A stretch of 64,000 nucleotides of DNA, taken from contig CANJKZ010000960.1 of NCBI GenBank assembly GCA_947471745.1, positions 682,001-746,000 on the forward strand, given 5' to 3'. This DNA comes from Closterium sp. Naga37s-1 (Eukaryota; Streptophyta; Zygnematophyceae; Desmidiales; Closteriaceae). Shown here one piece after another: positions 8,301 to 18,211 of this stretch. Position numbers and translations under genes: made by a program. Numbering within the stretch: position 1 is the stretch's first letter; every line of letters begins with the position of its first letter. Under the pieces are notes generated by a model. It saw only the letters and a program-made list of their open reading frames with translations, searched no databases and was not told the DNA's origin.

Positions 8301-11285
8301 CTCTTCCTGGTACCAGGTCCCCCCCAGGTAGACCCCCTCCCCCCTCAGGGTCCTGCCCCTTCAGGTGTGTCCCAGGTAGACGCAGTCGAGCCTGTCGAGG
8401 TCACTGGTGACTCTGGTGCTGCTGAGGGTGCTGAGGCTGGGGATGCTGTACCTGGGGGTGCGGAGCCTAGGGGTGCTGGGCCTGGGGGTGCTACGTCTGG
8501 GGGTGCTGAGCCTAGGGGTGCTGAGCCTGGGGGTGCTGAGCCTAGGGGTGCTGAGCCTGGGGGTGCTGAGCCTGGGGGTGCTGAGCCTAGGGGTGCTGAG
8601 CCTGGGGGTGCTGAGCCTAGGGGTGCTACGTCTGGGGGTGCTGAGCCTAGGGGTGCTACGCCTGAGGGTGCTGAGCCTGGAGGTGCTCCGCCTGGAGGTT
8701 CTCCGAGTGCTTCGTCTCGCCGGGAGCCACTTTCTCCACAGGAGCTGCGTGAGTGGTTTGCCCGGCGCTGGAGGCGTGCTGCTGGTGCTGGAGGTCCTTC
8801 GACTGCTGAGGGTGCTGCGGTCGCGGGTCCCAGAGGTGCTCGTCCTGGGTGCACTGGAGCTGGTGCTGCTGAGGGTGCTGGCGCTGAGACTACCGCTGGC
8901 AGTCCTACTGGGGGTGCTCCTGGTGCTGCTGGAGGTTCTGGAGCTACTGGTGGTGCTGCTGGAGCGGGTGCTCCTGCTGAGGGTTCTGGTGCTGTCCCTG
9001 CTGCTTCTAGCGTCGCCGCGCGGCCTCGACCGTACTTCGTGCCACTCCTGCAGCAGGTTCTTGGTCTTCCACCTTCTACTGGTCCTCCTCCTCCCTTAGA
9101 GTGTCCACAGCCTGTCTCGTCCCAGCTACAGTTGCAGCCTACCTCCCCTTTGCCTGCTCCTTCTCCCTACACTGGTCCTACTGGAGGTCTGGCTGAGCGT
9201 CGTGAGCCTGCGTCTCGCCCTACGTCGCCTGTCCGTGCTGCTCGCACCAGTGGTCGCGGTTCGCGTCAGCGTCCTCCTCCTGTCCCTGGCACGCACCGGA
9301 TGTCTCTGCGTCCGTCCACTGCTCCTCTGCGTGCCCCTTTGCCTTCTCCTCCTGAGTCCTCTCTTCCTGCTCTTGCCGACCCGGAGTCGGACTCTCTTCG
9401 TGCTGCCAGTCCTACTGTCACGCGTCTCCTTGCTACTGTTGTCACTGACCCTTCTTTCGAGTCTACTGCTGCGTCTGCTCTAGTTACTGAGCTCGTCGAC
9501 TTTGCTGCTCGCTGTCGCTTAGACTACGCTGCTAGTCTTGTCGCTGAGTCTGAGTCTGTCTGTCCTCCGTCCGTCGGGGGTGAGTGTGCCCTTGGCACGG
9601 ACGTCCTTGAGGACAGGCAGGAGGAGTTCCAGTGTCTGGCAGCTGCCTCACCTCATCTCGTGTCCGTACTGCTTACCCCTGAGGGAGACCCGGATGCACT
9701 TGACATCCCGACTCCGCGCTCTTACGCGGAGGCGATAGAGGGTCCCTACTCCTCTCAGTGGCAGGCAGCTATGGATGCAGAGATGGCTTCCTGGAAGTCC
9801 ACAGGCACCTACGTTGACGCTGTCCCCCCTCCTGGGGCGAACATCGTCAGTGGCATGTGGATCTTCAGGGTGAAGCGGCCGCCGGGTTCTCCGCCTGTCT
9901 TCAAGGCGCGTTACGTGGCTCGTGGCTTCAGTCAGCGGCAGGGAGTTGACTACTTTCAGACCTTCTCCCCCACCCCGAAGATGACCACTCTTCGGGTACT
10001 GCTGCACGTTGCTGCTCACCGTGACTACGAGCTGCACTCTCTTGACTTCAGCACAGCTTTCTTGCAGGGCAGCCTGCACGAGGAGATCTGGCTGCGTCGC
10101 CCACCTGGCTTCACTGGGTCTTTCCCTTCTGGTACCCAGTGGAGTCTCCGGCGTCCAGTCTACGGTCTCCGCCAGGCGCCACGTGAGTGGCACGACACAC
10201 TGAGGACTACACTTGCGGCTCTTGGGTTTGCTCCTTCTACTGCCGACCCGTCGCTGTTTCTACGCACCGACACCTCTCTGCCGCCGTTCTACATCCTCGT
10301 GTACGTCGACGACTTGGTCTTTGCCACAGCTGACACTGCTGGACTCGCCTACGTGAAGTCCGAGCTGCAGAAGAGACACACGTGCACAGACCTAGGTGAA
10401 CTGCGCAGCTACCTTGGCTTGCAGATCACCCGGGACAGAGCACGCCGCACCATTACCCTGACTCAGTCACACATGGTGCAGCAGGTCCTTCAGCGCTTCG
10501 GCTTCACGTACTCCTCGCCTCAGGCCACTCCTCTGTCTACTCGCCACTCGCTCTCAGCTCTGCCTTCGGATGAGTCCGTAGAGTCGAGTGGCCCGTACCC
10601 AGAGCTTGTTGGCTGCCTCATGTACCTGATGACCTGCACACGACCTGACCTTGCATACCCTCTTAGCATTCTGGCACGCTATGTTGCTCCTGGGAGACAC
10701 AGACCAGAGCACATGGCTGCAGCGAAGAGGGTGTTGCGCTACTTGTGCAGTACGTTGGGCATGGGGCTAGTGCTTGGAGGGCGGAGTCCAGTGGTCCTCA
10801 CTGGGCACGCGGACGCTTCTTGGGCTGACGACCAGGCTACGCAGCGGTCGTCACAGGGTTACACCTTCAGCCTTGGTTCCGGCTCTGTTTCGTGGCGGGC
10901 TACTCGCTCGTCTTCTGTTCTTGGCTCGAGTTGTGAGGCTGAGATCTACGCCGGGGCCATGGCTGCACAGGAGCTTCGCTGGCTCACCTACCTGCTGACC
11001 GACCTTGGAGAGCCGCCTCGTTCTCCTCCAGTCCTGTACGTAGACAACAAGGCCATGCTGGCCTTGTGTCGAGAGCAGCGACTGGAGCACAGAACAAAGC
11101 ACATTGCTCTCCGCTACTTCCTTGCTCGTGAGCTACAGCAACGTGGTCAGTTGCGGCTTGCGTACGTGGCCTCTGAGGCCAACACTGCTGATGTCTTCAC
11201 CAAGGCACTTCCGCCTTGTGATCATCAGCGCTTCTGCACTCAGCTGGGTCTTGTGCCCGTCTTGCCTCACTTGCTCTCCTCTTGA
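5307..11285 (+). CDS. Gag-pol polyprotein of copia element B (1,992 aa, intact)
   Basis: A single polyprotein gives capsid, protease, integrase and RT/RNase H, the copia domain order. Residues about 1-210 are the Gag core. About 255-350 is an almost pure Gly tract. A Cys/His segment follows (RAGEQCGGAHPTQRC). Protease carries DSGA with Asp532. The GAG-pre-integrase block has HHRLGHPS. The integrase triad is Asp756 (MDVWGP), Asp825 (HSDRGGEF) and Glu861 (NGIAER). A spacer contains many GGAEP-type repeats (about 1035-1135). RT has VYVDDL (Asp1668-1669), and RNase H includes HADASW (Asp1836) and ends TADVFTKAL. The start was chosen as the first ATG after the leader, aligned with gag starts of sister copies. 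There is no stop or frameshift. The Gly tract is odd and may make the length unstable. Confidence 0.95.
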   Translation: MATPSVLAFDAEGRAIDFEVWVDDLQLFLQCDRADGLSLFDLTSGTSTAPAADADATVRSQWATRDAAARLAVRRHLPTSERAHFSQYKSAQTLYDAVVARYSSPATAALSRLMLPYLFPDLTAFPTVTDLITHLRTSDTRYRAALPPDFCARNPPPMYITLYYIVTRLPDSLRVVRDHFLSICPTTLTVDLLEKSLLAAEKSIVAVGASRGDPRTPIFEGCSPSPLLPSVASAAAADLLVLESVGAASAPSGRRRSGKGKGGKGAGGASGGGGGGGGGSWGSGGGGGSGGGGGGVGGGSGGGGGGGGGGGSGGGGGGGGGGGGGGGGGGSSGGGGGVGGGGGGGGAGRGSSQRSGSGGGSRQQQQQRGRDTLSPQQLREWYTARQRGGGFGPCSYVLRTGDRAGEQCGGAHPTQRCFGRLTDAWRHQFPEASEIPRWGELSRAGVAIYDLDFDAILSAMYAVSISDEGDCYRCFPPDPGIETAALGPGEAAALGACDAAALGARVSASSGTGESALSGTASASASLTFTLDSGASRSFFRDRTTLTPLSRPVAVSLADPSGGPVLSRFSTVLPCPAAPSGTLSGLYLPSFSTNLVSGADLQDAGVHQFTPARQRVTHCTEAGTGRHLATFTRQPGSSLYTLTTASPPVAESGRVVTSGQVFAAASRSGPESAPCSCRLLSHETLLWHHRLGHPSLLRLRGMASRLLVSGLPRSLPPLPQGPGPACVPCVEGRLRAAPHSSQFPPTEAPLQTLHMDVWGPARVRGQGHERYFLLVVDDYSRYTTVFPLRSKGDVTEVLIVWICAARLQLRQSFGSDFPVLRLHSDRGGEFSSGLLRAYCRARGIRQTFTLPDSPQQNGIAERRIGMVMDVARTSMMHAAAPHFLWPFAVRYAAHQINLHPRVSRPETSPALLWTGKVGDASAFRVWGSRAFVRDLSADKLSPRAAPCVFLGFPSDALGWQFYHPTSRRVLSSQDVTFDESVPYYRLFPYRTPSLPPPPLFLVPGPPQVDPLPPQGPAPSGVSQVDAVEPVEVTGDSGAAEGAEAGDAVPGGAEPRGAGPGGATSGGAEPRGAEPGGAEPRGAEPGGAEPGGAEPRGAEPGGAEPRGATSGGAEPRGATPEGAEPGGAPPGGSPSASSRREPLSPQELREWFARRWRRAAGAGGPSTAEGAAVAGPRGARPGCTGAGAAEGAGAETTAGSPTGGAPGAAGGSGATGGAAGAGAPAEGSGAVPAASSVAARPRPYFVPLLQQVLGLPPSTGPPPPLECPQPVSSQLQLQPTSPLPAPSPYTGPTGGLAERREPASRPTSPVRAARTSGRGSRQRPPPVPGTHRMSLRPSTAPLRAPLPSPPESSLPALADPESDSLRAASPTVTRLLATVVTDPSFESTAASALVTELVDFAARCRLDYAASLVAESESVCPPSVGGECALGTDVLEDRQEEFQCLAAASPHLVSVLLTPEGDPDALDIPTPRSYAEAIEGPYSSQWQAAMDAEMASWKSTGTYVDAVPPPGANIVSGMWIFRVKRPPGSPPVFKARYVARGFSQRQGVDYFQTFSPTPKMTTLRVLLHVAAHRDYELHSLDFSTAFLQGSLHEEIWLRRPPGFTGSFPSGTQWSLRRPVYGLRQAPREWHDTLRTTLAALGFAPSTADPSLFLRTDTSLPPFYILVYVDDLVFATADTAGLAYVKSELQKRHTCTDLGELRSYLGLQITRDRARRTITLTQSHMVQQVLQRFGFTYSSPQATPLSTRHSLSALPSDESVESSGPYPELVGCLMYLMTCTRPDLAYPLSILARYVAPGRHRPEHMAAAKRVLRYLCSTLGMGLVLGGRSPVVLTGHADASWADDQATQRSSQGYTFSLGSGSVSWRATRSSSVLGSSCEAEIYAGAMAAQELRWLTYLLTDLGEPPRSPPVLYVDNKAMLALCREQRLEHRTKHIALRYFLARELQQRGQLRLAYVASEANTADVFTKALPPCDHQRFCTQLGLVPVLPHLLSS

Positions 11286-11497
11286 CCTTGCCTGTACTCT
11301 CACATATATATATACCTGCTCTTGCTTGTCTAGCTTTATATATATGTGTGTACTCTTGCATGTGAACTGGCCGTGTGGCCTTGACCCTGTGCTCGGACTG
11401 TGTGGTGACTTTGTGATCCACCCTGAGCTTGCTTTGCTTTACTTTGCTTGACTGGTCTTGTGACCCCTTGTTCTCCCCCACTTTGCCTATGGGGGTG
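11286..11497 (+). other. 3' untranslated region and polypurine tract of element B
   Basis: About 210 bp after the stop codon contains TATATATATA runs (11303-11345). It ends in TATGGGGGTG, a polypurine tract that would prime plus-strand synthesis next to the 3' LTR. The same 3' region with TATA runs and the phrase GTGATCCACCCTGAGC-like occurs in elements A, C and F. Confidence 0.75.
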
Positions 11498-11629
11498 TGT
11501 CAGAACATTATAGCTTATGCTGTTGTGTAGGCTATAGTGGGGTATCCCATAGGGGGTACAACCAATTAGGGTTTCATATTTGTACTCACTTCATTTCATA
11601 GTTCATCCATTCTTGTTCAAATCTTCTCA
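11498..11629 (+). repeat. 3' LTR of element B (132 bp)
   Basis: Matches 4174-4305 with no difference found by eye, and is followed by the TCTGG duplication at 11630-11634. Confidence 0.94.
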
Positions 11630-11634
11630 TCTGG

Positions 11635-14600
11635 TACTCCCCCTGGTACTGCGCCTGCTGAGGCCTTGCACACCTTCACGTTAGACTCCGGCGCCTCGCG
11701 CTGTTTCTTTCGTGACAGCACCACTCTCACTCCTCTCCCTGCACCTGTCCCGGTCAGACAGGCTGACCCCTCTGGGGGCCCGGTCGTTGCCCGTTCCTCC
11801 ACTGTCCTCCCGTGTCCGGCGGTTCCGTCTGGCTCACTGTCAGGTCTTCACCTCCCCTCGTTCTCTACGAACTTGGTGAGTACCGCTGCCCTTCAGGATG
11901 CAATGGTCACTACCACCACTTCTGGGGGTCAGCGTGTGTCGATCTGCACGTGCACTCGGACGGGGCGTCACCTGGCTACGTTCACTCGTCGGCCAGGGTC
12001 GAGTCTATACACGCTGGCTAAAGAGCCTCCTCAGGTCGCTGCATCTGCTCAGGTGTTCGCGTCAGGTCAGGTAGCCGCCTCTTGCTCGTGTCGCCTCCTG
12101 TTGCACCAGACTCTTCTGTGGCACCACCGCCTGGGTCACCCCTCCCTGCCACGCCTTCGTGGCATGCACTCCCGTCTCCTTGTCTCTGGTCTCCCCAGGT
12201 CTCTGCCTCCCTTACCGCCCTCGTCTGCCCCGCCCTGTCTTCCTTGCGTCGAGGGGCGGCAGCGCGCCGCTCCTCACTCCTCCTTGTTTCCCCCGACGAC
12301 TGCTCCCCTGCAGACCCTCCACATGGACGTGTGGGGCCCAACCCGCGTTAGTGGACAGGGCTGCGAGCGCTACTTTCTGCTGGTAGTTGACGACTATACG
12401 CGGTACACCACTGTCTTCCCCTTGCGCGGCAAGGGTGAGGTCTCTGATGTCTTGATCCCTTGGATCCGCACAGTCCGTCTCCAGCTACGCGAGCGGTTCG
12501 GTCAGGACCTCCCTGTCCTGCGTCTGCACTCCGAAAGAGGTGGTGAGTTCTCCTCCGACCTCTTGCGGGACTTTTGTTGTGGGGAGGGCATTCTCCAGTC
12601 GTTCACGCTTCTGGACTCCCCTCAGCAAAATGGGATTGCTGAGCCCCGCATTGGCTTAGCCATGGAGGTCGCTCGTACCTCCATGATCCATGCGGCCGCT
12701 CCCCAATTTCTGTGGCCGTTTGCGGTCCGGTACGCTGCGCATCAGCTCAAACTCAGGCCCCGTGTCACTTTGCGAGAGACCTCGCCCACAGTGCGTTGGA
12801 CGGCGAAGGTTGGCGATGCGTCGGTGTTCCGGGTCTGGGGTTCTTGTGCCTTTGTTTGCGATACGTCCGCGGACAAGCTCTCCGCCCGCGCCATTCCCTG
12901 CGTCTTCCTTGGATTTGTCCCTGACGCGCCTGGCTGGCAGTTTTACCACCCCACCTCGTGCCGTGTCCTCCCGTCTCAGGACGTCACGTTCGACGAGTCG
13001 GTTCCCTTTTACCGTCTCTTCCCCTACCGCTCTGCCCGTCCCCCGCCCCCGCCGCTCTTCCTTGCTCCCGGTCCACCTCCGGCAGACCCCCTCCCGCCCC
13101 AGGGTCCTGCTCCCTTGGGTGTGTCTCACGTAGACCCTCTCCCTGGTACTGCGCCTGTTGAGGTAGCTGTCGGCTCAGGTGCTACTCCAGGTGCTGCGTC
13201 CGGGGGTGCTGCGTCTGGGGGTGCGGAGCTGGGGGGTGCGGGGTCTGAGGGTGCTGGGTCTGGGGGTGCTGAGCCTGAGGGTGTTGAGCCTGGGGGTGAT
13301 GAGTCGGAGGGTGCGTAGTCTGGGGGTGCTGAGCCTCGGGGTGCTGCTTCGTCTGGAGGTCCAGTTGGTACTGCGCCGCAATTGTCCTCGCAGCAGTTGC
13401 GTGAGTGGCTTGTTCGGCGCGCACACCGTCGGAATGGAGCTCCCGGAGCTGGAGGGGCTGGAGACACTGGAGCTGGAGGTGCTGCTGTTACTGGTGGAGC
13501 TTGCAGTATTGGAGGTACTGCGGCTACTGGTCCTTGAGGTGCTCGTACCAGTGGTTATGGAGCTGCCGGGACTGGTGGTGTTGGGTGCGCTGGCGCTGGA
13601 GACCCTATGGAGCCTGGAGCAGCTGGCGCTGGAGGCGCTGGAGCTGGAGTAGCTGGAGTTGGAGGCCCTGGCGCAGGAGGCGCTGGGGCTGCAGGAGCTG
13701 GAGTTAGAGGTACTGGCGACGGAGGCGCTGGGGCTGCAAGAGCTGGAGATGTTGACCCTGGAGCTGGAGATGCTGGAGTTACTGTGCGGCCTCGACCGTA
13801 CTTTGTTCCCCTGCATTAGCAGGTTCTTGGTGTCCCGTCTTCTACTGGTCTTCCTCCTCCCTTCCTGTGTCCACCGCCTGACCAGTCACAGCCGCCGTTA
13901 CAGCCAGCCTCCCCACTGCCTGCTCCCTCTCCTTACACTGAGCAGTCTGGCGGTCTTATAGAGCGTCTTGAGCCTGCGTCTCGTCCTGTCTCGCCTGTTC
14001 GCACTGCTCGTCGCGCTCCTCGTTCGCGTCCTCCTCCTGTCCCTGGCACGCACACTATGGCACTTCGTCCTTCCTCTGTTCTACTGCATGCTCCTCTGCC
14101 TGCTCCTCATGAGTCATCTCTTCCTGAGGTCCCTGACCCTGCGTCTGACCACGCTCGAGCTGCCAGTCCCACTGTCGCTCGTCTCCTTGCCACTGATGTC
14201 ATTGACCCTTCCTTCAAGTCTGCTGCTGCGTCTGCTCTCGTTGCTAAGCTGCTTGACTTTGTTGCTCCCTGCCCTCTCGACTACACCTCTGCTCTAGTTG
14301 CTGAGTCTGTGCCTGCCAGTCCTTCGTCCGTCGGGGGTGAGTTTGCTCTTGGTACGGACGTCCTTGAGGATAGGCAGGGGGACTTTGAGTGCCTTGGAGC
14401 TGCTGTACCTCGTTTCGCTTCCATGCTGCTTGCCCCTGAGGGAGACCTGGATGCACTAGACATCCCGACCCCGCACTCTTACGCAGAGGCGATTACGGGT
14501 CCTTACTCCTCTCAGTGGCAGACAGCTATGGATGCTGAGATGGCATCGTGGAAGTCCACAGGCACCTACGTCGACGCAGTTCCCCCGTCTCCGTCGAACA

Positions 14601-16039
14601 TAGTCAATGGCATGTGGATTTTCAGGGTGAAGCGGCCGCCGGGTTCTCCGCCTGCCTTCAAGGCGCGTTACGTTGCTCGAGGCTTCAGTCAGCGACAGGG
14701 AGTTGACTACTTCCAGACCTTCTCCCCCACCCCGAAGATGAATACTCTTCGGGTGTTGCTGCACGTCGCTGCTCAGCGTGACTACGAGTTGCACTCCCTG
14801 GACTTCAGCACAGCCTTCTTGCAGGGCAGCCTGCACGAGGAGATCTGGCTGCGCCGCCCACCTAGTTTCACTGAGACTTTTCCTGCAGGTACTCAGGGGA
14901 GCCGGCGGCCAGTATACGGTCTCCGCCAGGCGCCTCGCGAGTGGCACGACAGACTGAGGACTACACTTGCGGCTCTTGGGTTGGCTCCTTCTACAGCAGA
15001 CCCGTCGCTGTTTCTACGCACCGACACCTCGCTGCCGCCGTTCTACGTCCTCGTGTACGTCGACGACCTCGTCTTTGCCACTGCTGACACTGAGGCACTG
15101 ACTCTTGTGAAGTCCGAGCTGCAGAAGAGACACACCTGCACTAACCTAGGTGAACTGCGCAGCTATCTTGGCCTGCTGATCACCCGGGACAGAGCACGGC
15201 GCACCATCACACTGACTTAGTCACACATGGTGCACCAGGTCCTTCAGCGCTTCGGCTTCCAGTTCTCCTCGCCACAGCTCACTCCTCTGTGTACCAGCCA
15301 CTCGCTCTCAGCTCCACCTTCGGACGAGTCCGTAGAGCCAAGTGGTCCGTACCCAGAGCTTGTGGGTTGCCTCATGTACCTGATGACTTGCACACGACCT
15401 GACCTCACGTACCCTCTCAGCCTTCTGGCTCGCTACGTGGCTCCCGGTAGGCACCGAAAGGTGAAGTGGGATGCTGCGAAGAGGGTACTGCGTTACTTGT
15501 GCAGTATGTCGGGCATGAGGCTTGTGCTTGGAGGACGGGATCCAGTTGTCCTCACTGGTCACGCAGACGCCTCCTGGGTTGACGACTCAGCTACGCAGCG
15601 GTCGTCACAGGGTTACACCTTCAGCCTTGGTTCCGGCTCTGTTTCTTGGCGGTCTACCCGCTCGTCTTCGGTTCTCAGCTCCAGTTGTGAGGTTGAGATC
15701 TACGCCGGGGCCATGGCTGCTCAGGAGCTATGCTGGCTCACCTACTTGCTGACCGACTTGGGAGAGCAGCCTCGTTCGCCTACAGTTCTGTACGTAGACA
15801 ACAAGGCCATGATTGCCTTGTGTCAGGAGCACAGACTGTAGCACAAAACGAAGCACATCGCTCTGCAATACTTCCTTGCTCGAGAGTTGCAGCAGTGTGG
15901 CCAGCTTCGTCTTGCGTACGTGGCCACTCGGGCGAACACTGCTGATGTCTTCACCAAGGCACTTCCGCCTGGTGATCATCAGCGCTTTGCTACTGTGTTA
16001 GGCCTTGTGCCCACTTTGCCTCACTTGCTTACTGCGTGA
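11635..16039 (+). pseudogene. Element A pol (protease to RNase H), several nonsense mutations
   Basis: One frame runs from the protease (DSGASRCFFRD) to the C-terminus at 16037-16039 with no frameshift but five premature stops: 13316-13318, 13535-13537, 13817-13819, 15218-15220 and 15839-15841. The second integrase Asp is changed to Glu (HSERGGEF, 12533-12535) and the Glu block reads NGIAEPRIG. The RT box VYVDDL is kept. The integrase-RT spacer (about 13180-13790) is made of GGAEP and AGGAGAGG-type repeats. The 15218 stop replaces a CAG that is intact in element B. The protein would not be made as one polyprotein. Confidence 0.92.
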
Positions 16040-16265
16040 CTTTGCGTGTACTGTGATCTCTATATATACCTGCATGCTTGCACTTGCTAGGGTATGATCA
16101 CTGTATTGTTTGTTCTATTGATATAACTTTGCATGTGAACTGGGCTTGTGGCCCTTTGCTTGTGCTAGGACTGTTTGGTGAATTTGTGATCCACCCTGAG
16201 CTTGTTTTGCTTTTCTTGACTGGTCTTGTGACCACTTGTTCTCCCCCATTTTGCCTATGGGGGTG

Positions 16266-16397
16266 CGTCAAACTTAGATGCTGTACATTCTGAAGTCTGT
16301 AGTGGGGTAGCCTATATGGGGTACAACACAACTCAGGGTTAGTACTTGTACTCATCCTGCTGCTAGTTTCACCTCATTCTCGTTTGTTATTCTCACA
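16266..16397 (+). repeat. 3' LTR of element A (132 bp)
   Basis: Aligns over its full length with 1239-1370. It starts CGTCAAACTTAGATGCTG (first base mutated from T) and ends TCTCACA, followed by GGTCA at 16398-16402. The polypurine tract TATGGGGGTG sits just upstream. Confidence 0.92.
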
Positions 16398-16402
16398 GGT
16401 CA

Positions 16403-17411
16403 AGGGTCTCTTGTCCTCTCGATTCCGCATGAAGGACTTGGGGGAGCTAAGTATAATTTGGGGGTGCAGATTGAGCGTGATGAGAGTGGCATTTTGATTC
16501 ATCAGGAGAGGTACATTTTCAACATGCTTCAGTCCCTTGGCCTTTCTGAGGCTAACCCCGTGCATACCCCTCTCCCTACAGGGTTCGTTGTACATGCACA
16601 TGCTGAGGAGCCCTTGCTGAGAGATGAGCTGGTTCAGTTCTATCAAAGCATTGTGGGGTCCCTCATGTATGCAAGCACGACCACACAGCCCCGGATTGCT
16701 TATGCAGTGTCACAGCTGTCCAAGGTGGTGTCCTGCCCCAAGGCATTCCACCTGCAGGCTCCGAAGAGAGTGTTGAAGTACCTCAAAGGTTGTGTGAAGT
16801 CAGGTATCTTCTTCTCCGCATGCAGTGAGCCTCAGGTTGAATTGGTGGGCTTTAGTGATGCTGATTATGCTGGAGATTCAGCTAATCACAGGAGTCACAC
16901 TGGCTATGTCTATTGCCTCAATGGTGCAGCCATCTCTTGGCAAAGTAAGAGGCAACCGGTGGTTGCATTGTCCACCACTGAGAGTGAGCACATCAGTCTC
17001 TGTCAGTGAATTCAGAAGGGTGTGTGGTTGAAGCGTTTGTTTGGGGAGTTTGGGCATGAGTTTGCTGGTGGTGTGCCTGCCTTTGTGGACGACCAGTCTG
17101 TCATTGCCCTTGCACAGAATGCATGCTTGCATGGCCACACCAAGCACATACAGGTTCGGTGGCATTTCATCAGGGAGATGGTGGCTAGTGGTGAGGTGAT
17201 CCTCCAGTGGTGTCCGACCAACCACCAAGCAGCACACATCCTAACCAAACCGCTTCCCTTTGAGCGATATGGTGTATGCATGTCCTTGTTGGGGATGTGG
17301 CCCCATGTTGGCATGGTGCCTGAGCAGGATGTGGGAGGGCTGGTGCTTCTCTGCCTTGATGACCTCATGTTGTGGATGGCGCCCCTCCCTGGGCAAGGGG
17401 GAGTGGAGTGA
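16403..17411 (+). pseudogene. Element O: copia pol remnant, right half (RT end and RNase H)
   Basis: Resumes the reverse transcriptase interrupted at 1238. It encodes the RMKDLGE block, the GSLMYAS block and an RNase H with FSDADYAGD, ALSTTESEH and HTKHIQVRWHFIREM. The frame from 16458 has a TGA at 17007-17009 and then stays open to 17411. The lineage differs from elements A-D and F and looks like a more typical plant TNT1-like copia. It is followed by a polypurine tract GAGCAAGGGGGAG (17450-17461) and then LTR sequence. Confidence 0.88.
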
Positions 17412-17461
17412 AGGATTTTGCCTAGTGGTGTTCAGCCACCTCCAGCACGAGCAAGGGGGAG

Positions 17462-17760
17462 TGTTGATTGTGTATGTGGTTGTGGTATTTTGCTCTAGCT
17501 GGTTGTGGGCTAAGGGTTTGGGCAAAATGTGTTTGCTAGACTTGTTGCGGGCTGGAATTGAACTCGCACCCAACAAGCACCAACAAACCTTCGCGATTGA
17601 CTACAGCACCATTGGTGTTGCTAATTTGGCACTTTGGGTTGTTGGTGATTGTTGTAGGGCGAGGGTTGAGTTGGTAGGGTTTGACAAACTCATCAATTTT
17701 AATATCTGAAATCTTGCTAAAGCCATTCCAAGATCTAATCCATGGCTGCCAAGTAATTCC
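17462..17760 (+). repeat. Probable 3' LTR of element O (right end not defined)
   Basis: Sequence starting TGTTGATTGTGTATGTGG follows directly after the polypurine tract of element O, so this is where its 3' LTR should begin. The partner LTR lies left of the window, so the right end cannot be fixed. I give an approximate end. Inside it, on the minus strand, is a tRNA-like stretch. Confidence 0.5.
17545..17620 (-). other. Degenerate tRNA-like / SINE-like segment with A and B boxes
   Basis: On the minus strand TGGTGCTGTAGT (17611-17600) resembles an internal RNA polymerase III A box. GAGTTCAATTCC (17565-17554) resembles a B box, spaced about as in a tRNA. The acceptor stem does not pair, so I do not call a tRNA gene. 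It could be a tRNA-derived SINE head or a chance match inside an LTR. Confidence 0.35.
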
Positions 17761-18211
17761 GCCAGGATACCCCGTCGCACATACATCGCGATAGCGATCG
17801 GCCTAGATCTTGGTTGAAGGCGTGCGTTAGCATTCTGGAAAGTACAGATTAAGAACTTTCCAACGCGTACCTGCTCTTAGATTAAGGTTACGTGAGCTGC
17901 ACACAATGTTCCGTCGAAGTCGGCGGACTTAATATCTTGTTACGCTTTCTAGATTCGCACGCTTTCCTTCAGTTTGGCTACAAGGTGTTGATGACGAAGA
18001 AGCGGATGGTGGTTGTTGGATAAAAAGCCATGGCGGCTGGGCATTTGCCCGCGTGTCTTTGGACCTGCTCGTATGCGGTCAACATGAGGATTTCTATCGC
18101 ATCACGGGACTTGTACCACCAGAGGATCACAACTCCAAGTTGGAGAATCTGCAGGAGAACACAATTTCTATAGCCAACATGTTACTTGTCCTTGTTTGAG
18201 CCTACGGCAAC
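17761..18211. other. Intergenic sequence before the MULE remnant
   Basis: No gene recognised. The sequence is less GC-rich than its surroundings. It may contain the end of the O LTR and the upstream part of the Mutator-like element. I could not find a terminal inverted repeat by eye. Confidence 0.4.

Larger units (their letters stand above)
4174..11629 (+). mobile_element. Element B: apparently intact Ty1/copia retrotransposon (7,456 bp)
   Basis: LTRs of 132 bp (4174-4305 and 11498-11629) look identical when compared base by base. They are flanked by the 5-bp duplication TCTGG (4169-4173 and 11630-11634). Inside are a primer site, a GC-rich leader, one uninterrupted gag-pol frame and a G-rich polypurine tract ending just before the 3' LTR. 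It lies within the gag-protease junction of element A in the same orientation. Identical LTRs, an open frame and intact catalytic residues suggest a very recent insertion. Whether it is transcribed cannot be judged from sequence. Confidence 0.95.
1239..16397 (+). mobile_element. Element A: Ty1/copia retrotransposon, degenerate, split by element B
   Basis: The boundaries are two 132-bp LTRs (1239-1370 and 16266-16397) flanked by a 5-bp target duplication GGTCA (1234-1238 and 16398-16402). A initiator-tRNA-Met type primer site follows the left LTR and a G-rich tract precedes the right LTR. The element inserted into the RT gene of element O. Without element B and one copy of its duplication it would be about 7.7 kb. 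By hand count the two LTRs differ at about five positions, including the first base of the 3' LTR (T to C). It is clearly older than element B, which sits inside it. All coding parts are broken. Confidence 0.93.

Noticed and set aside
17545-17620. Functional tRNA gene
   Set aside because: Box-like sequences exist but the acceptor stem does not pair and no clear anticodon arm is visible.
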